A stretch of DNA of 64,000 nt from Zygotorulaspora mrakii (GCF_013402915.1 NC_050721.1:1240001-1304000); one strand, 5' to 3'; shown: positions 8,122-17,966, numbered from the stretch's first letter. The notes: a model not told the origin generated them from the sequence alone. Program-made: numbers and translations.

Positions 8122-9630
8122 TTAATACATCCATCTGTAATTAGGGTTATCCGGCCCTTCGGCAAGTTCAGATGTTGGCACATCATTGTACGTTAGAGTT
8201 ACACCTTGTATTTTATTCCTGCGACGGTTGTCGAAAAACATAAAGGTGAATATACCAATGATAATAAGAATAGCAGCACCACCGAAACCAGCAGTAATAC
8301 CTAATGCGGGCACGTATTTTGGTGCATCTTTTGCTCTAAAAATATTCGTGGAAATGAGACCCGCTGCATTAGCCAAAGGAACTCCAATTGCTGAGATGAC
8401 GACACGACGATTCTCGTTTGGTATGTTGTTGTTATACCATGTTGATGTGAGAACTGATGATACAGAGGAGCCCGTAGTCATCAAGAAACAGCTAAAATAT
8501 GCTACTCCAAGATGACTCTCAGTATCAATACAACCAAAAACAACGAAACCTATTAGAGTAATTGAAACTCCAATAATGATGAAGCCTGATCTAACACGGG
8601 CGTAATCTGAGCCGAAGGAAAGAACTATCAGGGCAACAGCACCCCAAACATTTGGTGCAACAGTATATAAGTTAGTCTGAACGGTGCCCCTTCCCAAAGA
8701 CTGAATAATCTGAGGAAACCAATTATTGATGGAGCCTAATGGAACACCGATACATATTTCTTGAAGCATCCACGCAACAGCAACTGGATGTTTAAAAACT
8801 TGCATGGCATCTTTGAAAGAGACCTTCTCAGAAGACTTAGCAGAAGAATCAATCTCAACTCGCCATCTGGCACACTCTTTTTCTTGATCATTCAGGAAGC
8901 GTGAGGTTCCTGGACTTCTTGGTAGATAGTAGAATGAAAACAGGGCAGTGATAACTGTTGCGGCACCTTCGATCAAAAACAAAATTTGCCAGCCCTTTAA
9001 CCTGCTGTTCTCTATTTGAAACACACCAAATGACAACAAACCTGAGAAAGCATTTGCAATGTTCGCAGCCGCGTAAAAAATGGATAACCTTCTAGCAAGC
9101 TCATGGCGACGGTAAAAGGTACTCAAATAGTAAATTATACCCGGAAAAAAGGCTGATTCACACATTCCTAAGAACCATCTGGCTGCCATCAGAGAACCGT
9201 AGTTAAAAGCGGTAGCAGATAAAAGAGAGATGGACCCAAACGTAAACATCAGGAGGGGGATAACATTGGCTGCATTGTAGCGCTTGATCGCTAGCGACAA
9301 TGGAAGAGCAAATACCACGAATGGGATATAAAAGATGGACAACATGTTATTCCATTCTTGACCCGCAATACCCAAATCATCGTCTATACCAGCCGTTCTG
9401 GCGTTTGATACATTTCCTCTATCAAGTGCGCAAAACAGATACATAACCGCAATTACAGGAAGAATTCTAATATCGAACTTCCAGCAGATAGCGCTTTCAA
9501 CTTCTTTGTCGAAAGGCAGGCTTTCAACCGTGCCATACACTTCTTTGTCCACAGTACTGTTCTTCTCGGAGAGGCTTCCCTTTCGACCTAGGGAGGCCAC
9601 TTCAATATCTTCTGTGACTTTATCAAACAT
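8122..9630 (-). CDS. Dal5-family MFS permease (anion:H+ symporter type)
   Basis: 502 residues from the ATG at 9628-9630. The frame continues upstream, but only to a TTG. It is a member of the major facilitator subfamily that includes Dal5, Tna1, Vht1 and Fen2. A cytosolic N terminus is followed by PVIAVMYLFCALDRGNVSNARTAG split over TM1, the family hallmark (D-R-G/S-N-[IV]-[GS]-N-A). A C-terminal cytosolic tail ends in NPNYRWMY, matching the usual NPxFRY/NxYRY ending. About 12 membrane segments are visible. Substrates in this family are carboxylates such as allantoate, nicotinate and biotin. It is divergent from the C2H2 regulator, with a TCCCCCCACC element in the shared promoter. Transport of a hydroxy or D-amino acid for the nearby dehydratase is a guess. 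Confidence 0.85.
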   Translation of the reverse strand: MFDKVTEDIEVASLGRKGSLSEKNSTVDKEVYGTVESLPFDKEVESAICWKFDIRILPVIAVMYLFCALDRGNVSNARTAGIDDDLGIAGQEWNNMLSIFYIPFVVFALPLSLAIKRYNAANVIPLLMFTFGSISLLSATAFNYGSLMAARWFLGMCESAFFPGIIYYLSTFYRRHELARRLSIFYAAANIANAFSGLLSFGVFQIENSRLKGWQILFLIEGAATVITALFSFYYLPRSPGTSRFLNDQEKECARWRVEIDSSAKSSEKVSFKDAMQVFKHPVAVAWMLQEICIGVPLGSINNWFPQIIQSLGRGTVQTNLYTVAPNVWGAVALIVLSFGSDYARVRSGFIIIGVSITLIGFVVFGCIDTESHLGVAYFSCFLMTTGSSVSSVLTSTWYNNNIPNENRRVVISAIGVPLANAAGLISTNIFRAKDAPKYVPALGITAGFGGAAILIIIGIFTFMFFDNRRRNKIQGVTLTYNDVPTSELAEGPDNPNYRWMY

Positions 9631-9866
9631 TGCCAGGCTTTCTTGATTACCTTGAACTTCACCGTTGCTTTCCTCGGAAGGGAAGTGTATACAAACCCAG
9701 TGATGAGTACTTCTTAATGTTGAAAATGTGGTCAATTTATATCTTTATATGACTGATAGAAATCATTGTTAGGTAGTGTGTGCTTACAAAAATATTGTCA
9801 ATCGTTAGATCTATCAAGATCTGCAATATCATTTTTCGCCGTACCTATCTAACAATTTCATATTGA

Positions 9867-9876
9867 TCCCCCCACC
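9867..9876. promoter_or_regulatory. TCCCCCCACC element between permease and C2H2 regulator
   Basis: Second copy of the 10-mer, 237 bp upstream of the permease and 427 bp upstream of the regulator, so it could serve transport and autoregulation. The whole gap runs from 9631 to 10302. I saw only short AT-rich stretches and no further gene in it. Confidence 0.5.
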
Positions 9877-10302
9877 AGAGTAAGAAGTCCTAGAGCAGAA
9901 TCGAAAGTTAACTTATCAACAAGATAAACGCAAGCAGAAAAATCCTTTCATAAGCACATGTCCGAGGTTACTGTATATACTCGCAAATAGTATCAGTGAG
10001 TAATCTCTTCATTTTAGTGTCGCGACCGTAGATATAGAGATACTAGCCAGGTTGTCTAGCCCTCCAAGGTTTCTCTAATGTGACTAGTGCAGATAGTAAA
10101 AGTGCTTCAATCTTCAGAATGTCTTGTCCAGTCATAGAATCATGTATTGACAAGGGTATGCTCACCTTGTGGCGGAATTTTCTGGGTTGTATTCTGTGGA
10201 TCATGTCGTACTTCTTGGCAAGGAAAGCTCTTGTCGCAATGAAAAGTGAAAAACAGAGATAAGTGGATAACAGATTAACTTGTTTTTACTAGGCCCAGTG
10301 TT

Positions 10303-12768
10303 ATGAGTACGAGTGAGAAGAAAAGGAAAAGGGGGGCAGGTCCCTTTATTTGTCAACATCCTGAATGTCGAAAGGTATTTTCCAGATCTGATCATTTGGC
10401 TCGTCATCGGGCCAATCATACCTCAAACCGGTTTGAATGCGAGTGGCCTGGATGTGGGAGGCTGTTCACCAGGCTGGACGTTAAAAAAAAACACGAAAGG
10501 AGGCATACCACAGGAGGGCCACTTGTCCAGGATGAGCGGCTGCACTCGTCCTTTGTCATTGCGGGAAAGACCACCACCACCTCTGAGACAGAGAAGAGGG
10601 AGGAAATTGCAGGTAAACCGGATAACAAGGAGAGGCAAAAGACAGACGGAAACTTGGAAGTAGACGACAACATACATTTCACCCAGATAGGCTTCCCGTC
10701 AGCGGAGCAAGAGTCTTCGCCACAGGCGGCAGCTGCTGGAACAACCGATTATGCCCAATTGCAGTTGCATAGCGATGGTTCCATATCTCCTGAGATGAAG
10801 TATTCCAACCCAGAGCCTCTACTCCCAGCCCCTTCGATACAGTGGCTGCTGAATGATTCTATGAATGTATCACCCTCGAATGGAAGATCTTCGACTCAAC
10901 CTGAAAATGGCGCATTTTATTCACAGCATGAGGATCCACTGGGTCCATCGACCCTTGCCATGCTCCAAGAGATATTTGCTTTGTCCCCAGAGTTTCCGCA
11001 TGCTGATTCTCAAACTGAAATTGATAGAGATACGCTATTTAAGATGATAAATTACATACCACAATTGCAGAATCATCCCGATTTTGTTATTCCAAAAATC
11101 AAATGGTTTCTAGAAACTTACTGGCTTCTATATCATTGCCAGTACCCAATTTTACATAGACCTTCGTTCTCAACGTTCGATACGCAGCCACTTTTACTTT
11201 TAAGCATGATAATGATGGGTGCTTCTTTTTCAAAGAAGACGACCCCTCCAGAACACGTTGATCTTGTGGACACTGGTGGGCTAGCCGATATAATAGCTGA
11301 ACCACTAAGGTGGATGCTTTTTGCAAGTGAGCAAGCAAAACCACCCTGCAAAGCGTGGGTCATTCAAAGCCTAATACACCTGGAGACATACGAAATTACA
11401 AGTACCTCCAGAGCATTGCATGAACGGGCATGTATTTATAATGGGACAAAGGTACAACTATTAAGAAGAAGTCCAATTCTGGGAGGCGATCCCTTAAAGG
11501 AAATTAGGTCTGATGTCACGCAGTCGAATAGTTTGTGGAATACATGGATCGAAAGTGAATCAATGAAGAGAGTTGCCTTAATGTCATTTTATATAGACAC
11601 CATTCATGCGGTGGTCTTTGGACACCCAGTGACTCTATTCGCCAATCAAATAAAGCTGTCACTTCCATGTCCCGATGATCTTTGGGAATACAACAACGTG
11701 GATAGGCATAAGGCACCTCTATCTGTTGCGCAAACTCCGCTGTTTTGCGATGCACTGAATAAGCTCCTTCAAAAGGAGGATATGAATGTGGGGCCATTCA
11801 GCAGGCAAATTTTACTGGCGGGACTAATAAATTTATTACTTCAAATAGAGCAGAACATATCTCAGTGGTCTAATTTTGGATGGAAGTCTATTCACGAAAA
11901 TTGGAGGGATACCATATCATGCGCAATCGAACACTGGAAAACCCAGCTACCTTTCTCGAATTGTTGCCTCACATCTTCGAGCATCTACCATTGCGAACCT
12001 GCTTCCCCTCTCCATCCTTCTCTTCCACCTTTTTTGAGGGCAGAAGATACCAGGTGTAGTTTCCCCGTTTATCATGCTGCACAAATATATATGAGAATAA
12101 CACATTACGATTATATTGTTTACGCCGGAGCACCCAGGAGGATGAATGTGCCAATTTTGAAGGAAGATTATGAAGTTGCTGTTGAGCGGATCGGCAAATG
12201 GGTAAAATCTCCTTATGGGCCTCTATGTGTTATTAACTCCCTCATATTATTGTGTGAAATGCTTTTGCCTCCGGAGGATTCAATGGAAGATGTAAATTTT
12301 TTTTATGAACCAGATAAGGATCCATATTTATACAGGCCAAATATCGTCATTTCAGCAATCCTCTCTCTATGGGCATACACCTACTACTGTTTTGGGCCAG
12401 AATCCTCTTTCAAATCTTCCAAGTCTGATTTTCATATAAGTGAAGAGTACTCGCCCGCTGTGGAAGATGGTTCAACATACCTAAGAAGAATTAGAAGTCA
12501 ATTTGCTGCTTTAACAGGGCGGTCATTCGCAACTCTCAATAATATAGGTCCCGAATCAAACTCGAAAACAGTAAAGGAATATTACCGCGTCTTTCTGAAG
12601 ATTACCAATATTAAACATCTCGTTGGATTGCTGACGCTATTAAGAAATGGTTATGCTAAGTGCAAATGGGAAGTCGGTAGAGAATATGCAAAACTCTTGG
12701 ATAATTGTATCCAACGCAGTTTGGGAAGCGAAAATATTTTCTGTAAAGACATGTATGACATAAGTTAA
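10303..12768 (+). CDS. C2H2 zinc-finger transcription factor with fungal-specific domain
   Basis: 821 residues. A basic start (EKKRKR) leads into two adjacent C2H2 fingers: C17-x4-C22-x12-H35-x3-H39 and C46-x4-C51-x12-H64-x3-H68. The contact residues are R-SDHLA-R in finger 1 and R-LDVKK-K in finger 2. A disordered polar region (about 75-250) follows, then a fungal-specific transcription factor domain beginning near 267 (ETYWLLYHCQYPILHRPSF). This architecture is found in nuclear fungal activators of carbon or nitrogen metabolism. By the zinc-finger recognition code finger 1 should read GGG and finger 2 approximately GTG, giving GTGGGG, which occurs in the complement of the TCCCCCCACC elements. 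It lies centrally among the genes carrying those elements. I cannot name an S. cerevisiae orthologue. Confidence 0.9.
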   Translation: MSTSEKKRKRGAGPFICQHPECRKVFSRSDHLARHRANHTSNRFECEWPGCGRLFTRLDVKKKHERRHTTGGPLVQDERLHSSFVIAGKTTTTSETEKREEIAGKPDNKERQKTDGNLEVDDNIHFTQIGFPSAEQESSPQAAAAGTTDYAQLQLHSDGSISPEMKYSNPEPLLPAPSIQWLLNDSMNVSPSNGRSSTQPENGAFYSQHEDPLGPSTLAMLQEIFALSPEFPHADSQTEIDRDTLFKMINYIPQLQNHPDFVIPKIKWFLETYWLLYHCQYPILHRPSFSTFDTQPLLLLSMIMMGASFSKKTTPPEHVDLVDTGGLADIIAEPLRWMLFASEQAKPPCKAWVIQSLIHLETYEITSTSRALHERACIYNGTKVQLLRRSPILGGDPLKEIRSDVTQSNSLWNTWIESESMKRVALMSFYIDTIHAVVFGHPVTLFANQIKLSLPCPDDLWEYNNVDRHKAPLSVAQTPLFCDALNKLLQKEDMNVGPFSRQILLAGLINLLLQIEQNISQWSNFGWKSIHENWRDTISCAIEHWKTQLPFSNCCLTSSSIYHCEPASPLHPSLPPFLRAEDTRCSFPVYHAAQIYMRITHYDYIVYAGAPRRMNVPILKEDYEVAVERIGKWVKSPYGPLCVINSLILLCEMLLPPEDSMEDVNFFYEPDKDPYLYRPNIVISAILSLWAYTYYCFGPESSFKSSKSDFHISEEYSPAVEDGSTYLRRIRSQFAALTGRSFATLNNIGPESNSKTVKEYYRVFLKITNIKHLVGLLTLLRNGYAKCKWEVGREYAKLLDNCIQRSLGSENIFCKDMYDIS

Positions 12769-13014
12769 TGTAAATTCAAACGCGGTTTCTAATTAGCAAT
12801 AATAAATATTATAGGTATTGAATTTTCAACATAAACTGCTATCTTCCTGGAGGTGTATTTTTAGGTTTCAAGTGTCCGATTTGCATATGTTTCTGCCTAT
12901 GCAAATAAAAAATTATATCTAAAGTAGTCTTTTATGTACAATTATGATTTTTTAGAAAGAACGAAACCTGTCTTCATATTTGGCTGATATCGTAGGAATT
13001 AAGGGGAGTTTTAA

Positions 13015-14262
13015 TTACCATCCTGTGAATGGCACCCATATATCAACTACGACATCACTATTTTCAATAATAAAGTACCATGGGTATGCTGAGGCAGTGA
13101 TACAGCTGTGTTGAGGGACAATTTGGACTTGAGTACCTAACGGAATCATTTTAGTATCCTTACCTTCCTCCAGAGGCGTCAAAATACCATGCTCTTGGCT
13201 CAATCTGCCAACAATCCAGTTCCCATAACCTTCTGGGGAAGTGATTGCCCCATGACCAGATTGAGGTCCAAACTCCCTTGCCAAGGCAATAACACCAGCG
13301 TTCACAAGCTGTTCACCAGGACTTAGGTTTCCTCTCCCGGGATAAGCTGAGAGCACCTCTGCCAACACCCTACAGGATACCTGATCTAGACTAATACAAT
13401 GGGTGCTCATTTGTTGCAGATCACAGAATGGATAGTTACCAGCATGCAGTTCTAATTGACCGTACAGTTGCCCGACAGAGGATACTTCTAATTCGCCTGA
13501 AGCATGTGCAGTAGGAGTGGCTCCAACAGACAATTGAAGTTTCAAAGAGGGGTCAATCTCCATGGCCTTTTTGCAAGCGGCATTCCCACTACTTATTTCC
13601 TGCACTAGGAAAGACTTCGCCTCTGCTCCTGTCTGCGCAGCATACGAATGACCAGCATGACAGTAAAATCCATACAACGAGACATACTCTCGAACAGGCG
13701 TTAGTAATAACTCGTGCAAGGTCTCATCAAGAGCAGTATTTTCCTCAAATCCAGCCCGATTGGTTCCCATATTCATTTTTATGAAAATCGACCATTTTTG
13801 GCCACCATTGTTTTTGCTGAAGTCAGCAAGAACATCCAACTGCTCTTTGTTATCAAGCATCAAGCGCAAATGTGGCACCTGACGGTTTAGCTCCGCAAGT
13901 TCCGCAAGTCTGCTCTTAACTACAGGCAAACTAAATAAAACATCGTCTATCTTGTCTTGCTGCATTAGTGGCACTAAGCCCCAGGCCTCAGCAAGGGTTG
14001 ATACCACAATTTTCTTTGTTTTCGAGTCTCCTGAGCCCAACTGAAGAATTGTTCCTTCCTCAGTCTTGTGCGTTTTGACATGCGCACGAAAGTCCGCCTT
14101 CAAACGCTTAGCATTCAAAAGCATTTTTTCACAATTCTGCTGGAAGGTTGCCCTATCCACCACAAACGATGGTGTTGGCAGTTCCGACAACTTCTTACCC
14201 TTGTATTCCTCGAGTAATTTTGCTTTATTTGCGTGGGGGTTGAACTTAGAAGGAAACGACAT
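13015..14262 (-). CDS. DSD1: D-serine dehydratase (PLP, zinc-dependent, fold type III)
   Basis: 415 residues (S. cerevisiae Dsd1 is 428). The enzyme converts D-serine to pyruvate and ammonia through 2-aminoacrylate. It uses PLP and a zinc ion. The PLP lysine lies in RAHVKTHKT (K63) at the end of the first barrel strand. The zinc ligands H385 and C387 are in IVPQHSCITASA. The N-terminal alanine-racemase-like barrel and the C-terminal zinc domain are both complete. Related enzymes of this fold act on threo-3-hydroxyaspartate, so the substrate could differ. The ATG at 14260-14262 is the start. It is divergent from the HSL hydrolase, sharing a promoter with a TCCCCCCACC element, a GATAAG and a 14-bp palindrome. 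Confidence 0.92.
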   Translation of the reverse strand: MSFPSKFNPHANKAKLLEEYKGKKLSELPTPSFVVDRATFQQNCEKMLLNAKRLKADFRAHVKTHKTEEGTILQLGSGDSKTKKIVVSTLAEAWGLVPLMQQDKIDDVLFSLPVVKSRLAELAELNRQVPHLRLMLDNKEQLDVLADFSKNNGGQKWSIFIKMNMGTNRAGFEENTALDETLHELLLTPVREYVSLYGFYCHAGHSYAAQTGAEAKSFLVQEISSGNAACKKAMEIDPSLKLQLSVGATPTAHASGELEVSSVGQLYGQLELHAGNYPFCDLQQMSTHCISLDQVSCRVLAEVLSAYPGRGNLSPGEQLVNAGVIALAREFGPQSGHGAITSPEGYGNWIVGRLSQEHGILTPLEEGKDTKMIPLGTQVQIVPQHSCITASAYPWYFIIENSDVVVDIWVPFTGW

Positions 14263-14393
14263 TCTGCGTCTTCAAATGTTTTAAAGTGTTTAATCGATTC
14301 GTCCTTCTTGTTGAAGTCACCAGTTGAAACAAGGTTATCAAATTTTATATACAAAGTCATTAGTAGTTTTGTTCTGAATTTTCAGCGACTTTA

Positions 14394-14406
14394 TAGTCCC
14401 CCCACC
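14394..14406. promoter_or_regulatory. TAGTCCCCCCACC element between DSD1 and hydrolase
   Basis: Third copy of TCCCCCCACC (14397-14406). It shares the preceding TAG with the copy upstream of the RidA gene, so 13 bases match between the two. It lies 135 bp before DSD1 and 245 bp before the hydrolase start. Confidence 0.5.
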
Positions 14407-14437
14407 AAAAGGTCTCGAGACATCAGCACAATATGAT

Positions 14438-14456
14438 GATAAGATAACGCGTTATC
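14438..14456. promoter_or_regulatory. Perfect 14-bp palindrome GATAACGCGTTATC overlapping GATAAG
   Basis: GATAACGCGTTATC at 14443-14456 equals its own reverse complement. It is overlapped on the left by GATAAG (14438-14443). GATA cores in opposite orientations are bound by nitrogen GATA factors, and dimeric repressors of the Dal80 type need paired sites. The position between divergent catabolic genes suggests nitrogen catabolite control. No rho-type hairpin is implied. Confidence 0.45.
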
Positions 14457-14650
14457 GCGAAGTGGAGGAGATAATAAGCGCTCGACCCAAAAAATATACT
14501 GCAAGAGTTTTCGAATTTTTCATTTTAATTACAAATGTTGAAGTATTAATAGCGGTCAGATTCCTTCAATGCCTGGTGATTGAAAAAGGAGGACTCCTCT
14601 GTTGATACACGCAAACCACCAAAAAGTGACAGACCTGCCCACATCTACGT

Positions 14651-15727
14651 ATGTCTATCTATGATACTGTTCTGAACGAAGATTACAGCTGGCCTGAGCC
14701 GCTGGCTGAACTTCCTCTCAAGCTTGACCCCTCTATGGCGAAAAGACTTGATCCTGAATACGTCAAATTCTTCAAGGAAGTCCTGTGCGAGAGGCCAGAC
14801 ATTTTGGAGACGCATAAATTTCCTGTGGCCAAGACGAAGTCTGGAGGCAATGTGATCCCTGGGCAAGCACCTCCGGTGGAAATGGCAGAGACTTACGACA
14901 TTGAAATCCCCAGAAAGTATACAGCAGCGGAAACTTCTATTCCTGCAAGAGTTTTTGTACCAAAAGGGGAGATGCCATCAGAAGGATGGCCCTGTACGAT
15001 CTGGTACCATGGAGGGGGCATGGTGCTGGGTGGTATTGGCACTGAGAACTCCTATTGTACCCATCTGGCCGAACTGGCAATGTGTACCGTGATCACAGTT
15101 GACTACAGGTTGGCGCCAGAATATCCTTTTCCTGCTGGCGTTGAGGACTCATTTGAAGCTTTAATGTACGTCATGGAAAATTCTAAAAAATTCAAAATTG
15201 ATAAAAGCAAGTTATGCGTTGCAGGCTCATCAGCCGGCGGTAACCTTGCTGCTGTAATGACTCACAAATATGCATCGTCTCCACTTTCAAAGGACTTACC
15301 ACCTCTGAAGTTTCAAATGATGATTGTTCCAGTCATTGACAACACCGCTACTGGGGAGACACATGTGTCCTGGAAAGATAATGAAAAAACTCCACAGCTA
15401 CCAGCAACCAAAATGCTCTGGTATAGAAAAATATATTTACCCGAAGGCGGAGATACTTTAGTTGATCCCGAGTCTAGTCCTTTCTTCTATACTGATGAGA
15501 GCTTCAAATCTGTACCACCTGCTTTTATAGCCGCTGCTGAATGCGACGTTTTAAGATCTGAAGCAGAAGCTTATAACAAGAAGCTACAAGACAACGGCAT
15601 TGACAGTGCGATTGTTATTTACAAAGGTGTGCCACACACAGCTATGGTGATGAATGCAAGATTGACGCAAGGTGCCAATTTAGTTAGAGATACCATTAAC
15701 AGTATTAAGACAGCTTTCTACGGTTGA
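14651..15727 (+). CDS. Alpha/beta hydrolase, hormone-sensitive lipase (HSL) family
   Basis: 358 residues, with no signal peptide or membrane segment. The oxyanion-hole motif HGGG is at 120-123, followed by DYRLAPEYPFPA (151-162). The nucleophile elbow GSSAG places the serine at S194, with D299 in ECDVLRSE and H329 in GVPHTA completing the triad. This set is diagnostic of HSL/carboxylesterase family IV enzymes, which cut short-chain esters, lactones or sometimes amides. The N-terminal 80 residues form the usual cap. It is divergent from DSD1 across 388 bp with shared putative control sites, so it may release or process the substrate of the same pathway. The true substrate cannot be told from sequence. 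Confidence 0.88.
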   Translation: MSIYDTVLNEDYSWPEPLAELPLKLDPSMAKRLDPEYVKFFKEVLCERPDILETHKFPVAKTKSGGNVIPGQAPPVEMAETYDIEIPRKYTAAETSIPARVFVPKGEMPSEGWPCTIWYHGGGMVLGGIGTENSYCTHLAELAMCTVITVDYRLAPEYPFPAGVEDSFEALMYVMENSKKFKIDKSKLCVAGSSAGGNLAAVMTHKYASSPLSKDLPPLKFQMMIVPVIDNTATGETHVSWKDNEKTPQLPATKMLWYRKIYLPEGGDTLVDPESSPFFYTDESFKSVPPAFIAAAECDVLRSEAEAYNKKLQDNGIDSAIVIYKGVPHTAMVMNARLTQGANLVRDTINSIKTAFYG

Positions 15728-15992
15728 AGCTTAGCAATCTTAAAAAAAACGTCCTGCTCATGAGATATAGAGTATTCATAGTATTTACATTTATAGATTC
15801 TGCCGTAAACTTGAATGGATCTTATAAATGTTAGTCGAACCGCTTAATCAAGTAAATGAACAGGCAGCCCGCTTGCGTGAAGGTCGCTTTGGCTTTCGCG
15901 AATAATAAATAGAATATGAGGAGGCAGCTCCTAGCTAAATAAAGGCTGATTGTAATGTGTTTCAATGGTTTTGGTGTGTGCAAAAAACGAGC

Positions 15993-17966
15993 TTAGAAAG
16001 AGTTGGAGTATCTTAAAAAGTCTTCGTTATCAAAAAAGACGGCATCATTGGAAAAATTGGTATTACTCATATCATCCAAAACACGCGTAAGATCTATGTT
16101 TTTTATAGCCTGAGAGTCTAATTGTGGTTTTGAATCCTCATACCTTTCGGGCAGGTCAGATTGAAAATAGCCCTGAAATGTGGTTTGCACCCCTTTCGAA
16201 CTGATAAGATCAATAAACTCTGTGAGCTGACGATTAAAGTTCGAAGCAGGTATATTGTATTGGGATAATCTTTGCAAAATATCTAAATTAGTTTGCACTC
16301 TATCAAAAAGTGTGGAGATATCGCATCCGAATGTCATCGTGTAATTTGGCAATGATTGACAAAATGCAGCAAAAATCAGGATAATTGTTGCACTAAAAAT
16401 ATAATGACAATCCAAAAACGAAGCATTGGCCATTACCCCCTCAAAATACAGCGTTGTGAGAATGACACTCTGAAGATTTGCAGCTTCTACGCTCGCCTTC
16501 AGTAAAGTTTGAATTGTATTATGCGATTTTACAGAAAAAAGGCTACTAAGGCCCTTTCCACTCGTCAAAACTTTATTAAAAACATAAAACAGCACGGGCC
16601 GCGTCGTGATCATGATAGAATAGTTATAGTTGATGTGCAGATTGATTGTAGACCGTGATTGAGCCATTTTGAGATTGCTTAGATTGAGATCCAGATACTT
16701 TGGTAAGTTGTCCAACCAATTTTTGAGCTGTGTAAGAACCAAATGGCAATTTGCAATGAAGGATGCTGTATTGCGTGTGTATATTTTTCTTACAATGTCT
16801 GTAGTTATCCTAGCCAGCTGGACTTGTGATATGAAATGATATTTTTCAAGTGACATAGATATGGAACCTGGTGGGCTGTTTCTCTCTGGTGGCGGGACTG
16901 GAAACAAAGGTATGTCCACATCTGATTCATTTATAGTCAAAGGGTACCCAAATCTAATGGCAACAATTCTATCATAGACAAAACATAACCAAAATACCCT
17001 ATTTTGATCAGGGTTTGTTGTCCTTTTATGATGCCCAAGAGCATACATCATCCTGATCGCATTTCCCACTTGGATGAAAGCAAAAGCTGGTTTATCCAAA
17101 GACAAGGCGTAGTAAGCAACGTAAAGGAAAGATTGAACCAAGGATGTATTAGCAATACAATCGTATACTTTCAATAGTTCCCCCTGCAGCTTAAGAGCAC
17201 ATTCAAAGTACGATAATCCAGGAAATTTTGATCTCGGCTGGTCACTATTACTATTCTCGAAGAGACAGCCTAGCGAGAGATATGTAAGGAATCTTACCAT
17301 TTCTGTTGAGTACCTCATGAAATTGGTGCTATCCACAGTGTCACAATATATAAGGTTCTCTAGAATATCAACCTCATAACCAGGCTCAATGAACAGATAG
17401 TCAGCACCGATAATTTTGTAAACTGTTGCAATACATTTTTTGGCCTCGGAAATTGGAGGGCACACATCAGCAGATAAAGATCGAACAAGGGAGATGTTTG
17501 GGGCAATATCCAGGGAAATTGTCCTGAAATCTGAATTATGCGGATTATCTGTTAGTTTTGAGGATTTAATTAGGGACTGCTTGATCTTCGAGAGGTACTT
17601 TCGACAAGCAGAGTCACCCAGGTAATGAAATGTGTGATTTGACAGTTTTGACTCATCAATATATGGTCCACCGTCGATGACACCATCTTCATCTTTGTTC
17701 GAAACCAGTGGATTTGCGTCCTGAAGAAATTCCGTGGGCGTAGGACTGCTATTCCCAAGCTGGTTTTCAAGCTCCCTTATTTTTGCCTTCAAGCTTTGCA
17801 GGTAATTCTCAGTGATGCTAACTGTTTTTCGAGGTACCCGGCTGCGATAAACACACTCATGAGGTTTGCATATTTTGAGACAGTACTCGCACGGCAACCC
17901 ACCAGAGCACTTTTTCTTCCTATTTTTGCACACCTGGCAGGCCCTTTTTAAAGTTTTCTTAGTCAT
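15993..17966 (-). CDS. Zn2Cys6 binuclear-cluster transcription factor
   Basis: 657 residues. The DNA-binding cluster C10-x2-C13-x6-C20-x5-C26-x2-C29-x8-C38 is complete, with an extra cysteine at 33. A short linker and a coiled-coil heptad stretch (ENYLQSLKAKIRELENQL, about 54-71) for dimerisation follow. The fungal-specific regulatory domain spans about 180-450, including the FWLCFVYDRIVAIRFGYPLTI segment near 330. The C terminus is polar and acidic, consistent with activation. The gene converges on the hydrolase (265 bp) and lies upstream of the 5-oxoproline genes, either of which it might regulate. I do not recognise an S. cerevisiae orthologue. Confidence 0.9.
   Translation of the reverse strand: MTKKTLKRACQVCKNRKKKCSGGLPCEYCLKICKPHECVYRSRVPRKTVSITENYLQSLKAKIRELENQLGNSSPTPTEFLQDANPLVSNKDEDGVIDGGPYIDESKLSNHTFHYLGDSACRKYLSKIKQSLIKSSKLTDNPHNSDFRTISLDIAPNISLVRSLSADVCPPISEAKKCIATVYKIIGADYLFIEPGYEVDILENLIYCDTVDSTNFMRYSTEMVRFLTYLSLGCLFENSNSDQPRSKFPGLSYFECALKLQGELLKVYDCIANTSLVQSFLYVAYYALSLDKPAFAFIQVGNAIRMMYALGHHKRTTNPDQNRVFWLCFVYDRIVAIRFGYPLTINESDVDIPLFPVPPPERNSPPGSISMSLEKYHFISQVQLARITTDIVRKIYTRNTASFIANCHLVLTQLKNWLDNLPKYLDLNLSNLKMAQSRSTINLHINYNYSIMITTRPVLFYVFNKVLTSGKGLSSLFSVKSHNTIQTLLKASVEAANLQSVILTTLYFEGVMANASFLDCHYIFSATIILIFAAFCQSLPNYTMTFGCDISTLFDRVQTNLDILQRLSQYNIPASNFNRQLTEFIDLISSKGVQTTFQGYFQSDLPERYEDSKPQLDSQAIKNIDLTRVLDDMSNTNFSNDAVFFDNEDFLRYSNSF

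Noticed and set aside
9631..9735. Upstream extension of the permease at 8122-9630
   Set aside because: It begins with TTG, not ATG. The same holds for extensions before 36078, 39154, 40590 and 58904 (TTG or GTG).
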